Shown one piece after another: positions 9,901 to 20,521 of a stretch of 64,000 nucleotides of DNA. Numbering within the stretch: the first letter of the stretch is position 1; each line of letters opens with the position of its first letter. The notes beneath the pieces are model-generated. The model was not told where the DNA came from. It made no database searches and saw nothing but the letters and a program-made list of their open reading frames with translations. The translations under genes were made by a program, and so were the position numbers. Location: positions 1 through 64,000 of the forward strand of contig NZ_LNTY01000058.1 of the NCBI RefSeq assembly GCF_001559595.1, in the 5' to 3' direction. This DNA is from Enterovibrio coralii (GTDB lineage Bacteria; Pseudomonadota; Gammaproteobacteria; Enterobacterales; Vibrionaceae).

Positions 9901-11569
9901 TTATTCCATCATGTCAGGCTGAAAAACATGTTGGGGAAATAGCAAGGTCGCTTCCTCTTTCAGTTGCTCGGCGATATCCATGTTCTTCGTCATCACCGCC
10001 AAATCAATCAATGATTGATACCCTTCAATGCTTGGATACATCGAGGTTTTGGCTGTTTGGCGAGCCAGATAGCTACGCTGCGCGGCGATGTCATTACTTT
10101 CCACACTTTTCATAAAGCTCTCGAAGCCATGACATCGTCAAAATATCCTGTCCACCAAGGGTGGATTTGATATTGAGTTAACTTGTGCGCGTTTAGCGTG
10201 TGAGAGCGAGACGCTTGTTCGCCGAGGTAAACGGAACTGACGACCATCACAGTGCTCATTGTCAGTATCAGAGACGCGAGTACCTTTATGGCGAAAGACG
10301 CGCGCGTCACATGGCGTGCATACCGTGCTGTCAGGTTATCGAGCCAATACAAAAGCACAATGAACAGCACCGGCAATATCGGGTTGGTCTCAACAAATGC
10401 CGTGGCAGCCATGCCCAACATCACAGGAAGCAAGATGGCAAACAACATGAGTCGGGTGCCGTTAGGAGCATCGAGCAAACGTCTGATTGTCATGGCCCAC
10501 ACTAAGCCCAAAGACAGCCACATGGCGATGCCACCTTCTGCGGCCGTGGTGAGCAGCCAACTCGGTGACAAGGCATTGGCTACTGTCGCCTGATGCGTTT
10601 CGAGGCTTTGCAACAATAACGCGGTTTGATGTTGGCCCAGTCCCAAGCCTTCAAACTGAGAAGACGCAAGCAGTGCAAACACTTGGCTCATCAAGGTGGT
10701 TTCTGAGTCTGCGAACAGTGGTGAGAAGAGTGCCGCTTGTGGCAACGCTCCGATGGCACCTGCAATCACAAAACCTAACAAGACAGAAGCATTCCACATC
10801 CCATGATGGAGGCGACGGGAAAACTTAAACAAAAAGGGTTGAGTCAGTACCACAATCAATAGCGTAATGGTGACCAGCCAAGGCTGCTTTAACGCCATCA
10901 GCGCAATGATGTTGACGATGGGAGTTGCAAAGAGCAAGAAATGCAGCGGCACCAAGTTACGTTTGTAGGCCTTAGTCCGCGCCAACAGATAGGCGGACAA
11001 GGCCAGCGATGTCAGCATAGCGACGCTGATGGTATCTCTGTCGAGCCATGCCGGGTGGGTGTAAACCTGTTTTAGTTCCAACAGCGATAACACATTGGGC
11101 ACGGCATACGGCAGGGCAACAATCCAGCCTGAAAGCAGGGGTAGCCAAAGCAAGTTTTGGCGCTGGACGTGGTTAAAACTAAATTGCTGAAGCGTACAGA
11201 ACAGCGCAAAAGCGAGCACCACGCACTGAGATGCCAGATAGCAGCAGAAGGCTGCGCATGGGTGTAAAACGACGGTACGGCAGCCAATAGCGTGGCAATA
11301 GCCAACCATTTGGTGATATGGGTGGTACTGAAGCGTTTTTGTCTCGCCACTTCAAATAAGCCGAAGCAAATAATGGCGATAACCAACAGAAAAGTCAGTG
11401 CTATGGACGGATGCTGAATCCCTTCAAAGCTCAGTGGTACTTGATTTAAAGGAAGACATAACAAAAACAGTGCTGCTATGGCGAGCAGCACAGGTTTAAG
11501 CAGTGGCTTACTGGCCACTTTTGATGGCCAGTGAAGATGGAAACGAGTTGTTTGCATGCTGAGATTCAT
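9901..11569 (-). CDS. PglL/Wzy-superfamily membrane protein, probable pilin or protein O-glycan ligase (two frame breaks)
   Basis: This is a polytopic inner-membrane protein with roughly 12 hydrophobic segments and a soluble C-terminal tail, consistent with the Wzy_C/PglL superfamily that transfers lipid-linked glycans in the periplasm. FEGLGLGQHQ and TTAAEGGIAMWLSLGL resemble the ligase core. The frame breaks twice: near 11217-11222, and near 10115 where AGCTTTATGAAA needs one T to continue ASRAF into MKSVESNDIAAQ. The repaired protein has 556 residues. It follows uvrA by 25 bases on the same strand. The PglL reading rests partly on synteny with V. cholerae VC0393; a generic O-antigen ligase is the alternative. 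Confidence 0.72.
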
Positions 11570-11571
11570 TC

Positions 11572-11593
11572 GATAACGTGGTAACGCTATCGG
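11572..11593 (-). other. Hairpin between uvrA and the ligase gene
   Basis: On the coding strand CGATAGCGT pairs with ACGTTATCG (8 of 9) around TACC. No T run follows, so it is not a standard terminator; it may stabilise or process the mRNA. Confidence 0.4.
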
Positions 11594-11594
11594 C

Positions 11595-14429
11595 TTAAGA
11601 TGCCTTTTGCTTTAGTAAAGGTTTCAGGAATCTTGCCGTGTGCGAGCCTTCCACAGTCGCCACATCCTCTGGCGTACCTTGCGCAATGATCATACCGCCG
11701 CCGCTGCCGCCCTCCGGTCCCAAATCTACAATCCAGTCTGCGGTTTTAATTACATCCAGATTGTGTTCGATAACCACGATGGTGTTGCCGTGGTCGCGAA
11801 GGCGATGCAGAACGGTCAACAGCTGCTGAATGTCGTGGAAGTGCAGGCCAGTGGTTGGTTCATCCAAGATATACAGCGTCTTGCCGGTATCGCGTTTAGA
11901 CAGCTCGCGTGCCAGTTTCACACGTTGCGCTTCACCACCAGACAAGGTTGTCGCTGCCTGTCCGAGTCGAATGTAGGATAGGCCAACATCCATCAGGGTT
12001 TGCAGTTTTCTCGCAATAGCGGGAACTGCGTCAAAGAACTCACGCGCGTCTTCAACGGTCATTTCCAACACTTCGTCGATGGTTTTGCCTTTGTAGCGAA
12101 TTTCCAGCGTCTCGCGGTTGTAGCGTTTGCCTTTACAGACATCACACGGCACGTAGACATCGGGCAGGAAGTGCATTTCCACCTTGATAACACCGTCACC
12201 CTGACAAGCTTCACAACGGCCGCCTTTGACGTTGAAGCTGAATCGACCCACTTTGTAACCACGAGAGCGTGCTTCCTGAGTGCCCGCAAACAGTTCACGG
12301 ATTGGGGTAAAGATCCCTGTGTAAGTCGCTGGATTCGAGCGCGGTGTTCGACCAATCGGGCTCTGATCGATATCGATAACCTTGTCGAAATGGCCAAGGC
12401 CATCAATGTCTTTGTAAGGAGCTGGCTCACCTGTGGTCGCGCCGTTCAGCGCATGGTGTGCGATTTTAAAGAAAGTATCGTTGATAAGGGTCGATTTGCC
12501 TGAGCCAGACACCCCTGTTACACAAGTAAAGAGGCCAACGGGCAAGGTCAGGTCGACATTACGAAGGTTGTTACCGCTCGCGCCTTTGAGCTTCACCACG
12601 CGTTTCTTGTCATAAGGAATGCGTTTAACTGGCACCTCAATCGCTTTCTTGCCACTGAGGTACTGACCAGTCACTGAGGCTTCATTAGCAATGATCTCTT
12701 CGTAAGTGCCTTCCGCCACCACGTAGCCACCGTGCACACCTGCACCGGGACCGATATCGATGATGTGGTCAGCGGCGCGAATCGCGTCTTCATCATGTTC
12801 AACAACCAGTACGGTGTTACCCAAGTTACGAAGGTGCTCTAGAGTGCTCAGCAGGCGCTCGTTATCGCGCTGGTGGAGTCCAATCGAAGGCTCATCCAGC
12901 ACATACATCACACCAACCAAGCCAGCACCAATCTGGCTTGCCAGACGAATACGCTGCGCTTCACCGCCCGATAACGTATCGGCACTACGTGATAGGTTGA
13001 GGTAGTTGAGGCCGACGTTCACCAAGAAGTTCAAGCGGTCATGAATTTCCTTCAAGACCTTATCTGCAATCTTGGCGCGCTGACCTTCAAGTGCTAGACC
13101 TGCAAAAAACGCCAAGGCTTCGTGAATGCTCATCTCACAGATAGCGGGCAGGTTGGTGTCGCCGATAAAGACATGTCTTGCCTCTTCACGAAGGCGAGAG
13201 CCGCCACAGCTTGCACACGGTTTATTGGCGATGTACTTCGACAGCTCTTCACGCACCGCCATGGATTCAGTGTCGCGGTATCGGCGATTAAGGTTATTTA
13301 AAATCCCTTCAAACGGATGCTTGCGCACCGTGATATCGCCGCGGTCATTAACATATTTGAACGCGATGTCTGTCGAACCTGAGCCGTTCAACACCACGTC
13401 CTGAATGCTTAGTGGTAAGTCTGCCCACGGGGTTTCAATATCGAACTCATAATGCTCAGCCAGCGAGGTAAGCATTTGGAAATAGTAGAAGTTACGACGG
13501 TCCCAGCCACGGATTGCGCCGCCGGCGAGACTGACCGCTTCGTTTTGTACTACGCGGTTTTCATCGAAATATTGCTGCACGCCCAAGCCATCACAGGTAG
13601 GACAGGCACCCGCGGGGTTGTTGAATGAGAACAGGCGCGGCTCTAGCTCTTGCATGCTGTAACCACAATGTGGGCAGGCAAAGTTAGCGGAGAAAATCAG
13701 ATCCTCACCATCACCATCCATGTAACTGACAACTGCGGTGCCGCCAGTCAGTTCAATCGCCGTCTCGAACGACTCCGCCAGACGTTGCTGAAGATCGTCG
13801 CGCACTTTGAAACGATCGACCACCACTTCGATGGTGTGTTTTTTGTGAAGCTCCAGCTTTGGTGGATCGGAAAGATCGCAAACTTCACCGTCGATACGGG
13901 CACGGATAAAACCGTGAGCGACCAAGTTTTCGATGGTTTTTACGTGTTCACCCTTACGCTCTTTAACGATAGGGGCAAGCAGCATCAGCTTGCTGCCTTC
14001 TTCCAATTCCAGCACTTTGTCGACCATCTGGCTGACGGTTTGCGCTTGAAGCGTCACGTTATGAGTTGGACATCGCGGATCGCCCACGCGTGCGTATAAC
14101 AAACGCAGGTAGTCGTAGACTTCTGTAATAGTGCCTACGGTCGAACGCGGGTTGTGCGACGTAGATTTTTGCTCAATCGAGATAGCAGGAGACAGGCCGT
14201 CAATGTGGTCGACATCCGGCTTTTCCATCAGAGACAGGAACTGGCGTGCATAGGCAGACAACGATTCAACGTAGCGACGCTGGCCTTCAGCGTATAGGGT
14301 GTCAAACGCTAGTGAAGACTTACCCGAACCAGAAAGACCCGTGATAACAATCAGCTTATCGCGTGGAATCGTCAGGTTTATGTTTTTTAGGTTATGGGTG
14401 CGAGCCCCTCTGACGTCAATCGTATCCAT
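11595..14429 (-). CDS. uvrA: UvrA, excinuclease ABC ATPase subunit
   Basis: UvrA scans DNA for damage and loads UvrB in nucleotide excision repair. Its 944 residues (E. coli 940) hold two ABC ATPase modules. The first Walker A is [12 protein letters not shown] near residue 31, the second is [13 protein letters not shown] near 640. Both signature segments, [12 protein letters not shown] and [12 protein letters not shown], are present. Zinc sites are CPHCG...CPTCDGLG and CEACQGDG...CDVCKGKRY. The ATG follows an AAGGTA ribosome site. A LexA box lies about 90 bases upstream, so it should belong to the SOS regulon. The gene is intact. Confidence 0.98.
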   Translation of the reverse strand: MDTIDVRGARTHNLKNINLTIPRDKLIVITGLSGSGKSSLAFDTLYAEGQRRYVESLSAYARQFLSLMEKPDVDHIDGLSPAISIEQKSTSHNPRSTVGTITEVYDYLRLLYARVGDPRCPTHNVTLQAQTVSQMVDKVLELEEGSKLMLLAPIVKERKGEHVKTIENLVAHGFIRARIDGEVCDLSDPPKLELHKKHTIEVVVDRFKVRDDLQQRLAESFETAIELTGGTAVVSYMDGDGEDLIFSANFACPHCGYSMQELEPRLFSFNNPAGACPTCDGLGVQQYFDENRVVQNEAVSLAGGAIRGWDRRNFYYFQMLTSLAEHYEFDIETPWADLPLSIQDVVLNGSGSTDIAFKYVNDRGDITVRKHPFEGILNNLNRRYRDTESMAVREELSKYIANKPCASCGGSRLREEARHVFIGDTNLPAICEMSIHEALAFFAGLALEGQRAKIADKVLKEIHDRLNFLVNVGLNYLNLSRSADTLSGGEAQRIRLASQIGAGLVGVMYVLDEPSIGLHQRDNERLLSTLEHLRNLGNTVLVVEHDEDAIRAADHIIDIGPGAGVHGGYVVAEGTYEEIIANEASVTGQYLSGKKAIEVPVKRIPYDKKRVVKLKGASGNNLRNVDLTLPVGLFTCVTGVSGSGKSTLINDTFFKIAHHALNGATTGEPAPYKDIDGLGHFDKVIDIDQSPIGRTPRSNPATYTGIFTPIRELFAGTQEARSRGYKVGRFSFNVKGGRCEACQGDGVIKVEMHFLPDVYVPCDVCKGKRYNRETLEIRYKGKTIDEVLEMTVEDAREFFDAVPAIARKLQTLMDVGLSYIRLGQAATTLSGGEAQRVKLARELSKRDTGKTLYILDEPTTGLHFHDIQQLLTVLHRLRDHGNTIVVIEHNLDVIKTADWIVDLGPEGGSGGGMIIAQGTPEDVATVEGSHTARFLKPLLKQKAS

Positions 14430-14488
14430 GTCTACCTTGCCTGCTTATCAGAATTGCATCTGAGAATGATTGGAGAATGAAGTATCAC

Positions 14489-14494
14489 ATATTA
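14489..14494 (-). promoter_or_regulatory. Likely -10 element of uvrA
   Basis: TAATAT on the minus strand lies about 60 bases before the uvrA ATG and just downstream of the LexA box, so that LexA would cover the -35 region. No good -35 hexamer is visible. Confidence 0.45.
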
Positions 14495-14510
14495 TGGCGG
14501 AATGAAAAAG

Positions 14511-14540
14511 AAGAAAGCTGTATAAACATACAGCTTTCTT
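14511..14540 (-). promoter_or_regulatory. LexA box (14518-14533) inside the galU terminator hairpin
   Basis: CTGTATAAACATACAG at 14518-14533 matches the gammaproteobacterial LexA consensus CTGT-N8-ACAG. It is the core of a larger palindrome with perfect 13-base arms, AAGAAAGCTGTAT and ATACAGCTTTCTT. On the minus strand this hairpin is followed by CTTTTTCATT, so it also looks like the intrinsic terminator of galU, which ends 45 bases upstream. One element may therefore end galU and bind the uvrA repressor. Confidence 0.85.
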
Positions 14541-14585
14541 GGTTTTGCAATGCGACAGATTTTACGGTCTTGGTCGACGAATCGA

Positions 14586-15452
14586 TCAGCCGCACTTCAC
14601 TGTAGATTGAGGCTGAAGTGGCGCATCTGATTCCAGATAAATGTTCTGGTAACAGTAGTTGGTCGCTTCAATGAAGCCTTCCACGCTACCGCAGTCAAAG
14701 CGCTCGCCTTTGAATTTGTAAGCCAGCACGCAGCCGCTTTGTGCTTGTTGAAGCAGGGCATCGGTGATTTGAATTTCGCCGTTTTTACCTGGTTCGGTTT
14801 TTTCGAGGATATCGAAAATGTCTGGCGTCAGGATGTAGCGACCGATAATCGCCAGATTGCTCGGTGCAGTGCCTGGCTCTGGTTTTTCAACCATGTTGTC
14901 CACACGGAACAGATCGTCCTTAATTTCTTGACCAGAAATCACACCGTACTTGTGGGTTTCATTTTCTGGCACTTCTTCAACGGCAACAATAGAGCAACGG
15001 AACTGCTTGTACAGCGCAACCATTTGAGACAGGACGCCATCGTTTTTGTTTACACACAGGTCATCGGCGAGCACAACGGCAAACGCTTCATCACCTACCA
15101 GCTCACGACCAGTCAGAATGGCATGGCCGAGGCCTTTCATTTCTTTTTGGCGGATATAGGTGAATGACGCTGCATCGATCGTCGCGCGAATGTCATCAAG
15201 CAGTACTTCTTTGTTGGTGCCGCTGATTTGATGTTCCAATTCGTAGTTTTTATCGAAGTGATCCATCAAGGTGTTTTTACCACGGCCGGTAACAATGCAC
15301 ATGCCGTTGATGCCAGCTTCCAAGGCTTCGTCAACGCCGTACTCAATGAGTGGCTTGTTGACGATAGGCATCATTTCCTTCGGCATAGATTTGGTGGCTG
15401 GTAGGAATCGCGTACCGTAGCCGGCTGCCGGGAACAAACACTTCTTAATCAT
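14586..15452 (-). CDS. galU: UTP-glucose-1-phosphate uridylyltransferase
   Basis: GalU makes UDP-glucose from UTP and glucose-1-phosphate, feeding glycan synthesis. The nucleotidyltransferase signature AGYGTRFLPATKSMPKEM lies near residues 10-27, and VDEALEAG, VLADDL and VEKP segments follow. The length of 288 is close to the family's usual 290-300. AAGGATA precedes the ATG. It is the last conserved backbone gene before the polysaccharide block and could supply its sugar donor. The gene is intact. Confidence 0.96.
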   Translation of the reverse strand: MIKKCLFPAAGYGTRFLPATKSMPKEMMPIVNKPLIEYGVDEALEAGINGMCIVTGRGKNTLMDHFDKNYELEHQISGTNKEVLLDDIRATIDAASFTYIRQKEMKGLGHAILTGRELVGDEAFAVVLADDLCVNKNDGVLSQMVALYKQFRCSIVAVEEVPENETHKYGVISGQEIKDDLFRVDNMVEKPEPGTAPSNLAIIGRYILTPDIFDILEKTEPGKNGEIQITDALLQQAQSGCVLAYKFKGERFDCGSVEGFIEATNYCYQNIYLESDAPLQPQSTVKCG

Positions 15453-15620
15453 CAGGTATCCTTAACTATTACATCCAACTTACTGGAATGGGTGTAAAAA
15501 ACCTTAGGCAAACACATGATATCATTATCTGTTTACTTTTTGTCTAATAATCTCAGTATGGACAGTCTCGGCGATTCGCTCAAAAAATGCCCACAAAAGA
15601 AACGTGATGCCTTTTCGCCA

Positions 15621-16925
15621 TTATCCCACAGGAATAAAACCAAGTCGCCGTTTGACGGCGTAAAGCGCAAACAGGTTCTGGGTTGCAACTCCGACACTTA
15701 CCGCGATAGCCGCACCTAAAATGCCCAGATGCATTGTCATCACACAAAGTAGCGTCAGGGTAAACAGCGCGGAAAACACGGTAATGTTTCGCATGTCCTG
15801 CTCATGACCGCACATGGTGAGAAGAAACCCCACCGAACCTGTCGTTACATTGATCCCTTGTCCGATAGCTAAAATGACCAAAAGTTTCCCTGCTTCCGCG
15901 AATTCTGCGCCAAACAGCGACATGATCCATGAAGGCCAAATCAGTATGCCAATCAATATTGGCAAGGAGATGACGATCATCAGGCGGGTGGAAAACCGCG
16001 CCAATTTTTTGAGTTGTTCGATTTGACCGGAATGATAAAGGGCAGAGAAGCGCGGTGCCGCAACAAAGTTCACCACCATCAACATAAAGCTGATGAGCAG
16101 TGACGTGCGTTGGGCTGCGGAGAAAAGTGCTACATCCTCACTGGTACTAAAAAGCCCGACGACGACAATCGATGCCCACGGCAACGCTTGGCCTGAGGCT
16201 GAAATCAGCCACAGACTCGGTAAGGACTGCCAAAGCTCAGGCATCTTTTTCTGACTACTATCGAAACGATGCTGCGGCATCTTAAACCAAAGCACGAGAC
16301 CGACGATGACGGTAATCACTGAGCCAGCAAGGTAAATCTTGGCAGCAGTATCAGCACTTGTTGCATTGCTTGGCAGCCACAACAGCACAGGCAACATCAA
16401 CACGGTTACGCCAAGTTGCATCGAGCAAACCGCCGCAATGACACGCCTCACGGCTTGCAGGGCATAGCCGTTCAGAAGATAGAGCGTGATAAAAGGAATG
16501 GCGAGAGCAAAGCAGGCCAGTGTGGGGGCGGCTTTGGGTTTTTCGAACACCGCATCAGCGAGCCATGGCGTTAAAAGATAGACGACAAGACCTGCAAGAA
16601 AAGCAACGGGCACGGCGGCAAGGTATGCATTGGAAAACACCTGATTGGTGGTCGTCGTGTCTTTTTCGGCAAAGGCGTGGCCAACAAAGCGAAGCAGTGC
16701 ATTGTCTAGCCCCAAAAGGCAGAGTGTGCCCATCATGGTGGCAAGACCTAAACCTAAAAAGAAGTAACCGGACTCAGAAGGGCCAAGCACCCTTGCGACA
16801 ATGACGCTCAGGAAAAACGCGGCACTGGCGGACAAGATGCGAAATATCCCTGCCAAGGCGGTGTGGAAAAGAAGCTGCTTTCTTTCAGGTGCGAGCTGTT
16901 GGTATCGCTGGAGTAAGGAAGACAT
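15621..16925 (-). CDS. Wzx-type polysaccharide flippase (MATE/MOP superfamily)
   Basis: This is an about 434-residue membrane protein with 12-14 predicted helices and the N-terminal signature of polysaccharide transporters (AGIFRILSASAAFFLSVIVARVLGPSESGYFFLG). It would flip undecaprenyl-linked repeat units across the inner membrane. The ATG at 16925 is preferred because it lies 11 bases after the stop of the preceding gene; an upstream in-frame start would overlap that gene by about 50 bases. It is the last gene of the leftward exopolysaccharide operon. No clear terminator is visible in the 168 bases between it and galU. Confidence 0.85.
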   Translation of the reverse strand: MSSLLQRYQQLAPERKQLLFHTALAGIFRILSASAAFFLSVIVARVLGPSESGYFFLGLGLATMMGTLCLLGLDNALLRFVGHAFAEKDTTTTNQVFSNAYLAAVPVAFLAGLVVYLLTPWLADAVFEKPKAAPTLACFALAIPFITLYLLNGYALQAVRRVIAAVCSMQLGVTVLMLPVLLWLPSNATSADTAAKIYLAGSVITVIVGLVLWFKMPQHRFDSSQKKMPELWQSLPSLWLISASGQALPWASIVVVGLFSTSEDVALFSAAQRTSLLISFMLMVVNFVAAPRFSALYHSGQIEQLKKLARFSTRLMIVISLPILIGILIWPSWIMSLFGAEFAEAGKLLVILAIGQGINVTTGSVGFLLTMCGHEQDMRNITVFSALFTLTLLCVMTMHLGILGAAIAVSVGVATQNLFALYAVKRRLGFIPVG

Positions 16926-16936
16926 CACGGGAAAAC

Positions 16937-18657
16937 CTACCAAGGAAACATGATGGGCACGAGAAGGATGACGCCTAGCCCATAGCAAAGCGAGAGTGGT
17001 GCGCCCGCTTTCAGATAATCAAACGGCTTGTAACGGCCTGCGGAATACACCATGAGATTGGTTTGATAACCAAACGGAGACAAGAAGCTGGCACTGGCAG
17101 CGAATGCGACCGTCATAATGAAGGGCATGGGGTCGACGTTAAATCGGCTAGCGACAGCAAGGCCGATGGGAAACGCGATGGCCGCCGCTGCATTGTTGGT
17201 GATGAGCTCTGTCATTAGCCAGGTGGCGACATACAAAATGATCAACGCTGTCATTGGGCTGCCATTTTGTCCAAGAGTGAGAATGCCTCCGGCAATGTTT
17301 TCTGCCAACCCGGTTTGGCTGATAGCCTGCGCGAGCCCTAAAGCGGCCCCGACGACCAAGACCAGCTCGAACGGAAAGCGTCGGCGCAATTCGTGGATGG
17401 ACGTAAGCCGGGTGGCGACAGCAATGGCCAACAACACAATAAGCCCCTTGAACAAGGGCAGAATATCGAGAAGGCTTGCCGCGAGTGCAGCAAGTGCGCC
17501 TATACAAAACAATACAGATTGTCTGCGAGTTAGCGATGCGTTTTGCTCTCGGTTGCCGACCACAACGAAATTTTGATTCACGTTGCTGCGCGAGAAAAAA
17601 TCGTCACTGACGGCAAGAACCAATAAATCCCCGCCACGAAGTCGGATTTGGCCGAGCCCACCATTTACTCTGTGATCACCGCGTTTTATCGCAACCACAG
17701 CGGCACCAAATTGTGCGCGAAAATTGAGTGATTTTATTGTCTTGCCAGACACCATGGCATGAGGCGTCACGACAACATCGACGAGATTGCTCTCCCTTGC
17801 CGCTGAAGGGTCTGCAAACAGCGACAAACCGGGGAAGTGAGATATCAAGGACGTCGAATTGATATCACCGGAAAATACCAAGGTGTCGTTGGCTTCTAAA
17901 GGTTCATTGGGAGACACAGGAGAAATCACGCGGTGGTTTCTGATGATTTCAACAAGAAACAACCTTTCTAAGTGGCGAAGCCAACTTCTTCAATGCGTTG
18001 CCCGACAAGCGGTGAGTTTTCGGCGACTTTGGCTTCGAGAAAGTAGTTTTCATCGGTGCTGCCGACGTCTTCATTTTTTCCCGGCAGCAAGTGAAGCGAT
18101 ACCAGTGTAATGACCACCAAACCAACCAAGAACAAAGGAATACCGACAACGCTGAAATCAAAAAAGCGCAGCTCAGGCAATCCAGCATTGATGGTAAAGC
18201 CGGCGACCAGAAGATTGGTGGAGGTACCTATAAGGGTCATGGTGCCGCCGAGGATCGCCGCGTAAGACAAGGGAATAAGCAGCTTGCTTGACGGATGTTG
18301 GCTGTGAGCAAGCCTTCGCATCAACGTGGAAACGACCGCGGTATTGTTGATGACGGCAGAGAGTAAGCCAGCGGAAAGGGTGGTCTGTACGGTCACACGT
18401 TTTAGGCTGCCTTGAGTACACCAGGAGCCAAGTTGCGATACCAACGTCGTGCGTTCTAGCACCACAGAGACCAGCACCAAGAGCACCAAAACAACCAACG
18501 CGGGATTGACGAAGTTTGAGAAAAGCTGCTCAGCCGGGACGATATCAAGCAAAAGCAGCGCAACGAAAACCGCACCAAATACCAATGCCGGACGCAGTTC
18601 GGTAAGCAACAAGGTTGCTAACAAAAACCCAATCAAGAGTCCGACAATCCACTCCAT
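16937..18657 (-). CDS. SLC13-type anion permease with TrkA-C domains, possible sulfate importer (one frame break)
   Basis: Repaired, this is a 573-residue inner-membrane transporter. It has two halves of helices with the NNTAVVSTLMRRL and GTSTNLLVAG signatures in the first and TELITNNAAAAIAFPI and SPFGYQTNLMVYSAG in the second. Two soluble TrkA-C-like modules lie between them (around SGDINST and LRGGDLLVLAV). This layout is typical of SLC13/DASS permeases for sulfate or dicarboxylates. The frame breaks near 17975-17979; one base restores VGF(R)HLERLFLVEI. Its place in an operon with CysD, CysN and a sulfotransferase candidate suggests sulfate as substrate (inference). It starts directly after the preceding glycosyltransferase gene. 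Confidence 0.8.
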
Positions 18658-18660
18658 ACG

Positions 18661-19709
18661 TTAAACGCCGTAAACGATATGAAGTGCTGAACGCTGCTTT
18701 TCAGCACTGAAGTTGTCATTAATGGTGTCTAAGGAGGTTTGGTAATCGGGATGATCCGGGCGATGGCAAAAATTCACGATCTGCTTTGCCATGGCTTCAG
18801 GGGTGCTGACCATAAAGGGGTAATGCATGTGCTGTGTGGCACCGATGATACGAAGCACCATAGGGATTTTAAGCTTGGCCGCTTCCAACAAAGTAAGCGG
18901 CATGCCTTCCCACGCTGCGGTATGCAGATAAAGATCAGCGGCTTTTAGACGCTGCATAAGTTTGGCATGAGGGATCATGCCTGATACCTCCACACCTGCA
19001 TCGCGAAGTGCTTTTTCCATTTCTGCATCGCCACCGCCAAGCCAATGCAGCCTAACCTGCTTGCTTTCAGGATGCTGTTTTAAGTGCGCAATGGTCTCCA
19101 ATAAAAAGTCAGGGTCTTTTTGTGGGGAAATCCTGCCGACTACGACCACGTTGTAGATGGCCTTGGCGTCTTCATTCTCGGCCTGTTCGTCGTCCACCAA
19201 CTCTGCATCCAGCTCAGCGTAGTTATTCAAGTGAAACGCTTTTTTGGCACCAAGCTCGAGGGCCAATTCGCACTCTCTGTCGCTGCATCCTGCCACGCAA
19301 TCAATGCGAGAGAGCCCCATGGTCTCAAGCTTCATGTAGATCTCTTGCATGAAAGGGGAAATGTCGCGGCGCTCAAAGGCGTAGCAATGCGGGGTGTAGA
19401 CGATTTTCGCGTTTTTCTTTGGTAAATATCGCCCCAAAAAGCCGGCAAAACTGGAATGCAGATGGATGATGTCTGGCTGATTTTGCAAAACCGCTCTTCT
19501 TGCCTGCTTGAAAAACGTCAGCAAGCTGCCTTCGACCGTTTGTATTTCACTGAACAGATCATCAAACGCAAGTCCGATATCGTCCTGAGGCGTTTGCGTG
19601 CCAATAAGAGATGACGGATCGGATCTCCAGCCGTGGAGCGTGCATAGCTGCAAAGGGCGGTTTGAATACCGCCGCCGAACGCTTCAGTGATATGGAGTAC
19701 GGTTTTCAT
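18661..19709 (-). CDS. Glycosyltransferase family 4 (one frame break)
   Basis: This is a GT-B fold sugar transferase of 349 residues after repair. The N-terminus MKTVLHITEAFGGGIQTAL holds the acceptor-side Gly-rich loop, and DIIHLHSSFAG, VVVGRISPQKDPD and WEGMPLTLLEAAKLKIP are GT4 landmarks, the last carrying the donor-binding Glu region. The ATG overlaps the TGA of the preceding gene (TGATG), indicating translational coupling. The frame breaks near 19606-19608 in CATCTCTTATTGG; one base joins DPIRHL to LIGTQTPQ. It probably extends the exopolysaccharide repeat unit; sugar and linkage are unknown. Confidence 0.86.
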
Positions 19710-20521
19710 CACTGTCCCCATTTGTTTTTAAATGCTTGGATTTCACTTTCACTGTAGACGGCTTGATACAAAGGTGCATCGTACAAATGGAACAATTTTT
19801 CAAAAGGATAGGTGGCTTTGAACTGTCGGTAGAGCTCTGAATACCATTTGTTCGCAGCATCGTTGCTGGTGGTTAGGGTAAACGACGGCTCGGCCAGAAA
19901 ATCGGCCAACACAGAGGCAGAGTCATTGATAGCCTCACACTTCATCAAGAGGACATCGCGGCCACCCTGGGACATGGTCCAGTGACCTTGGTTGGGGTCA
20001 TGAACATGCTGGTAAATATCGACGCCAAACTGACGTTTTAATTCTCTGTCGAACCAGTCAGTGAAGTACTCAAGTCGGATTTGGGTATCGAAGGCATCAA
20101 ACAGATGCGCCAATGTTTTTTCGATGTCGCCGTGAATGGCTTCGTTTTTCTTTCCTGCCACAAACTGGATGTGCAAGTCTTGGAAAAAACGCGATACCAC
20201 GGTCGCGACAGGGTCTCTGACCAGCGTGATGATTTTGAGGGACTCACGCTTTTGCAGAATACGTTTGCGGTGCGCCAATGCCAGCTTGTAGCCCGCTCTG
20301 ACGTGCCAATCAAAAAAGCAGGCCACATCGGACGTGTTGCGGTACATCTGAAACTCTTCGTTGTCGTCAAAGGTATGAATGTGCCAGCTCGGTATGTTGG
20401 CTTGTTCCAAGGAAGCTTCGATGGATGACGAGCCAACTTTGCCCATTTGATAGACCAATACAAAACGCGGATCTTTCAACCGCTGGTCGAAGGCTTGTTG
20501 TCGGGAAAGGCTCGCTATCAT
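19709..20521 (-). CDS. Putative sulfotransferase of the NKWYS (capsular polysaccharide synthesis) family
   Basis: This is a 270-residue soluble protein. VYQMGKVGSSSIEASL near residues 24-39 resembles the PAPS 5'-phosphosulfate loop, and IITLVRDPVATVVSRFF near 96-112 resembles the 3'-phosphate site (Arg...Ser) of sulfotransferases. The literal motif NKWYS occurs near residue 224, the hallmark of the PF10364 family named for it. Only two other features point to function: the operon with CysD and CysN, and the place among glycan assembly genes. It likely sulfates the exopolysaccharide. It overlaps the wzy-like gene by 4 bases (ATGA) and the next glycosyltransferase by one base. Confidence 0.78.
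   Translation of the reverse strand: MIASLSRQQAFDQRLKDPRFVLVYQMGKVGSSSIEASLEQANIPSWHIHTFDDNEEFQMYRNTSDVACFFDWHVRAGYKLALAHRKRILQKRESLKIITLVRDPVATVVSRFFQDLHIQFVAGKKNEAIHGDIEKTLAHLFDAFDTQIRLEYFTDWFDRELKRQFGVDIYQHVHDPNQGHWTMSQGGRDVLLMKCEAINDSASVLADFLAEPSFTLTTSNDAANKWYSELYRQFKATYPFEKLFHLYDAPLYQAVYSESEIQAFKNKWGQ

Noticed and set aside
11640-14099. Several long open frames antisense to uvrA
   Set aside because: Shadow frames of a highly conserved gene, without starts or motifs.
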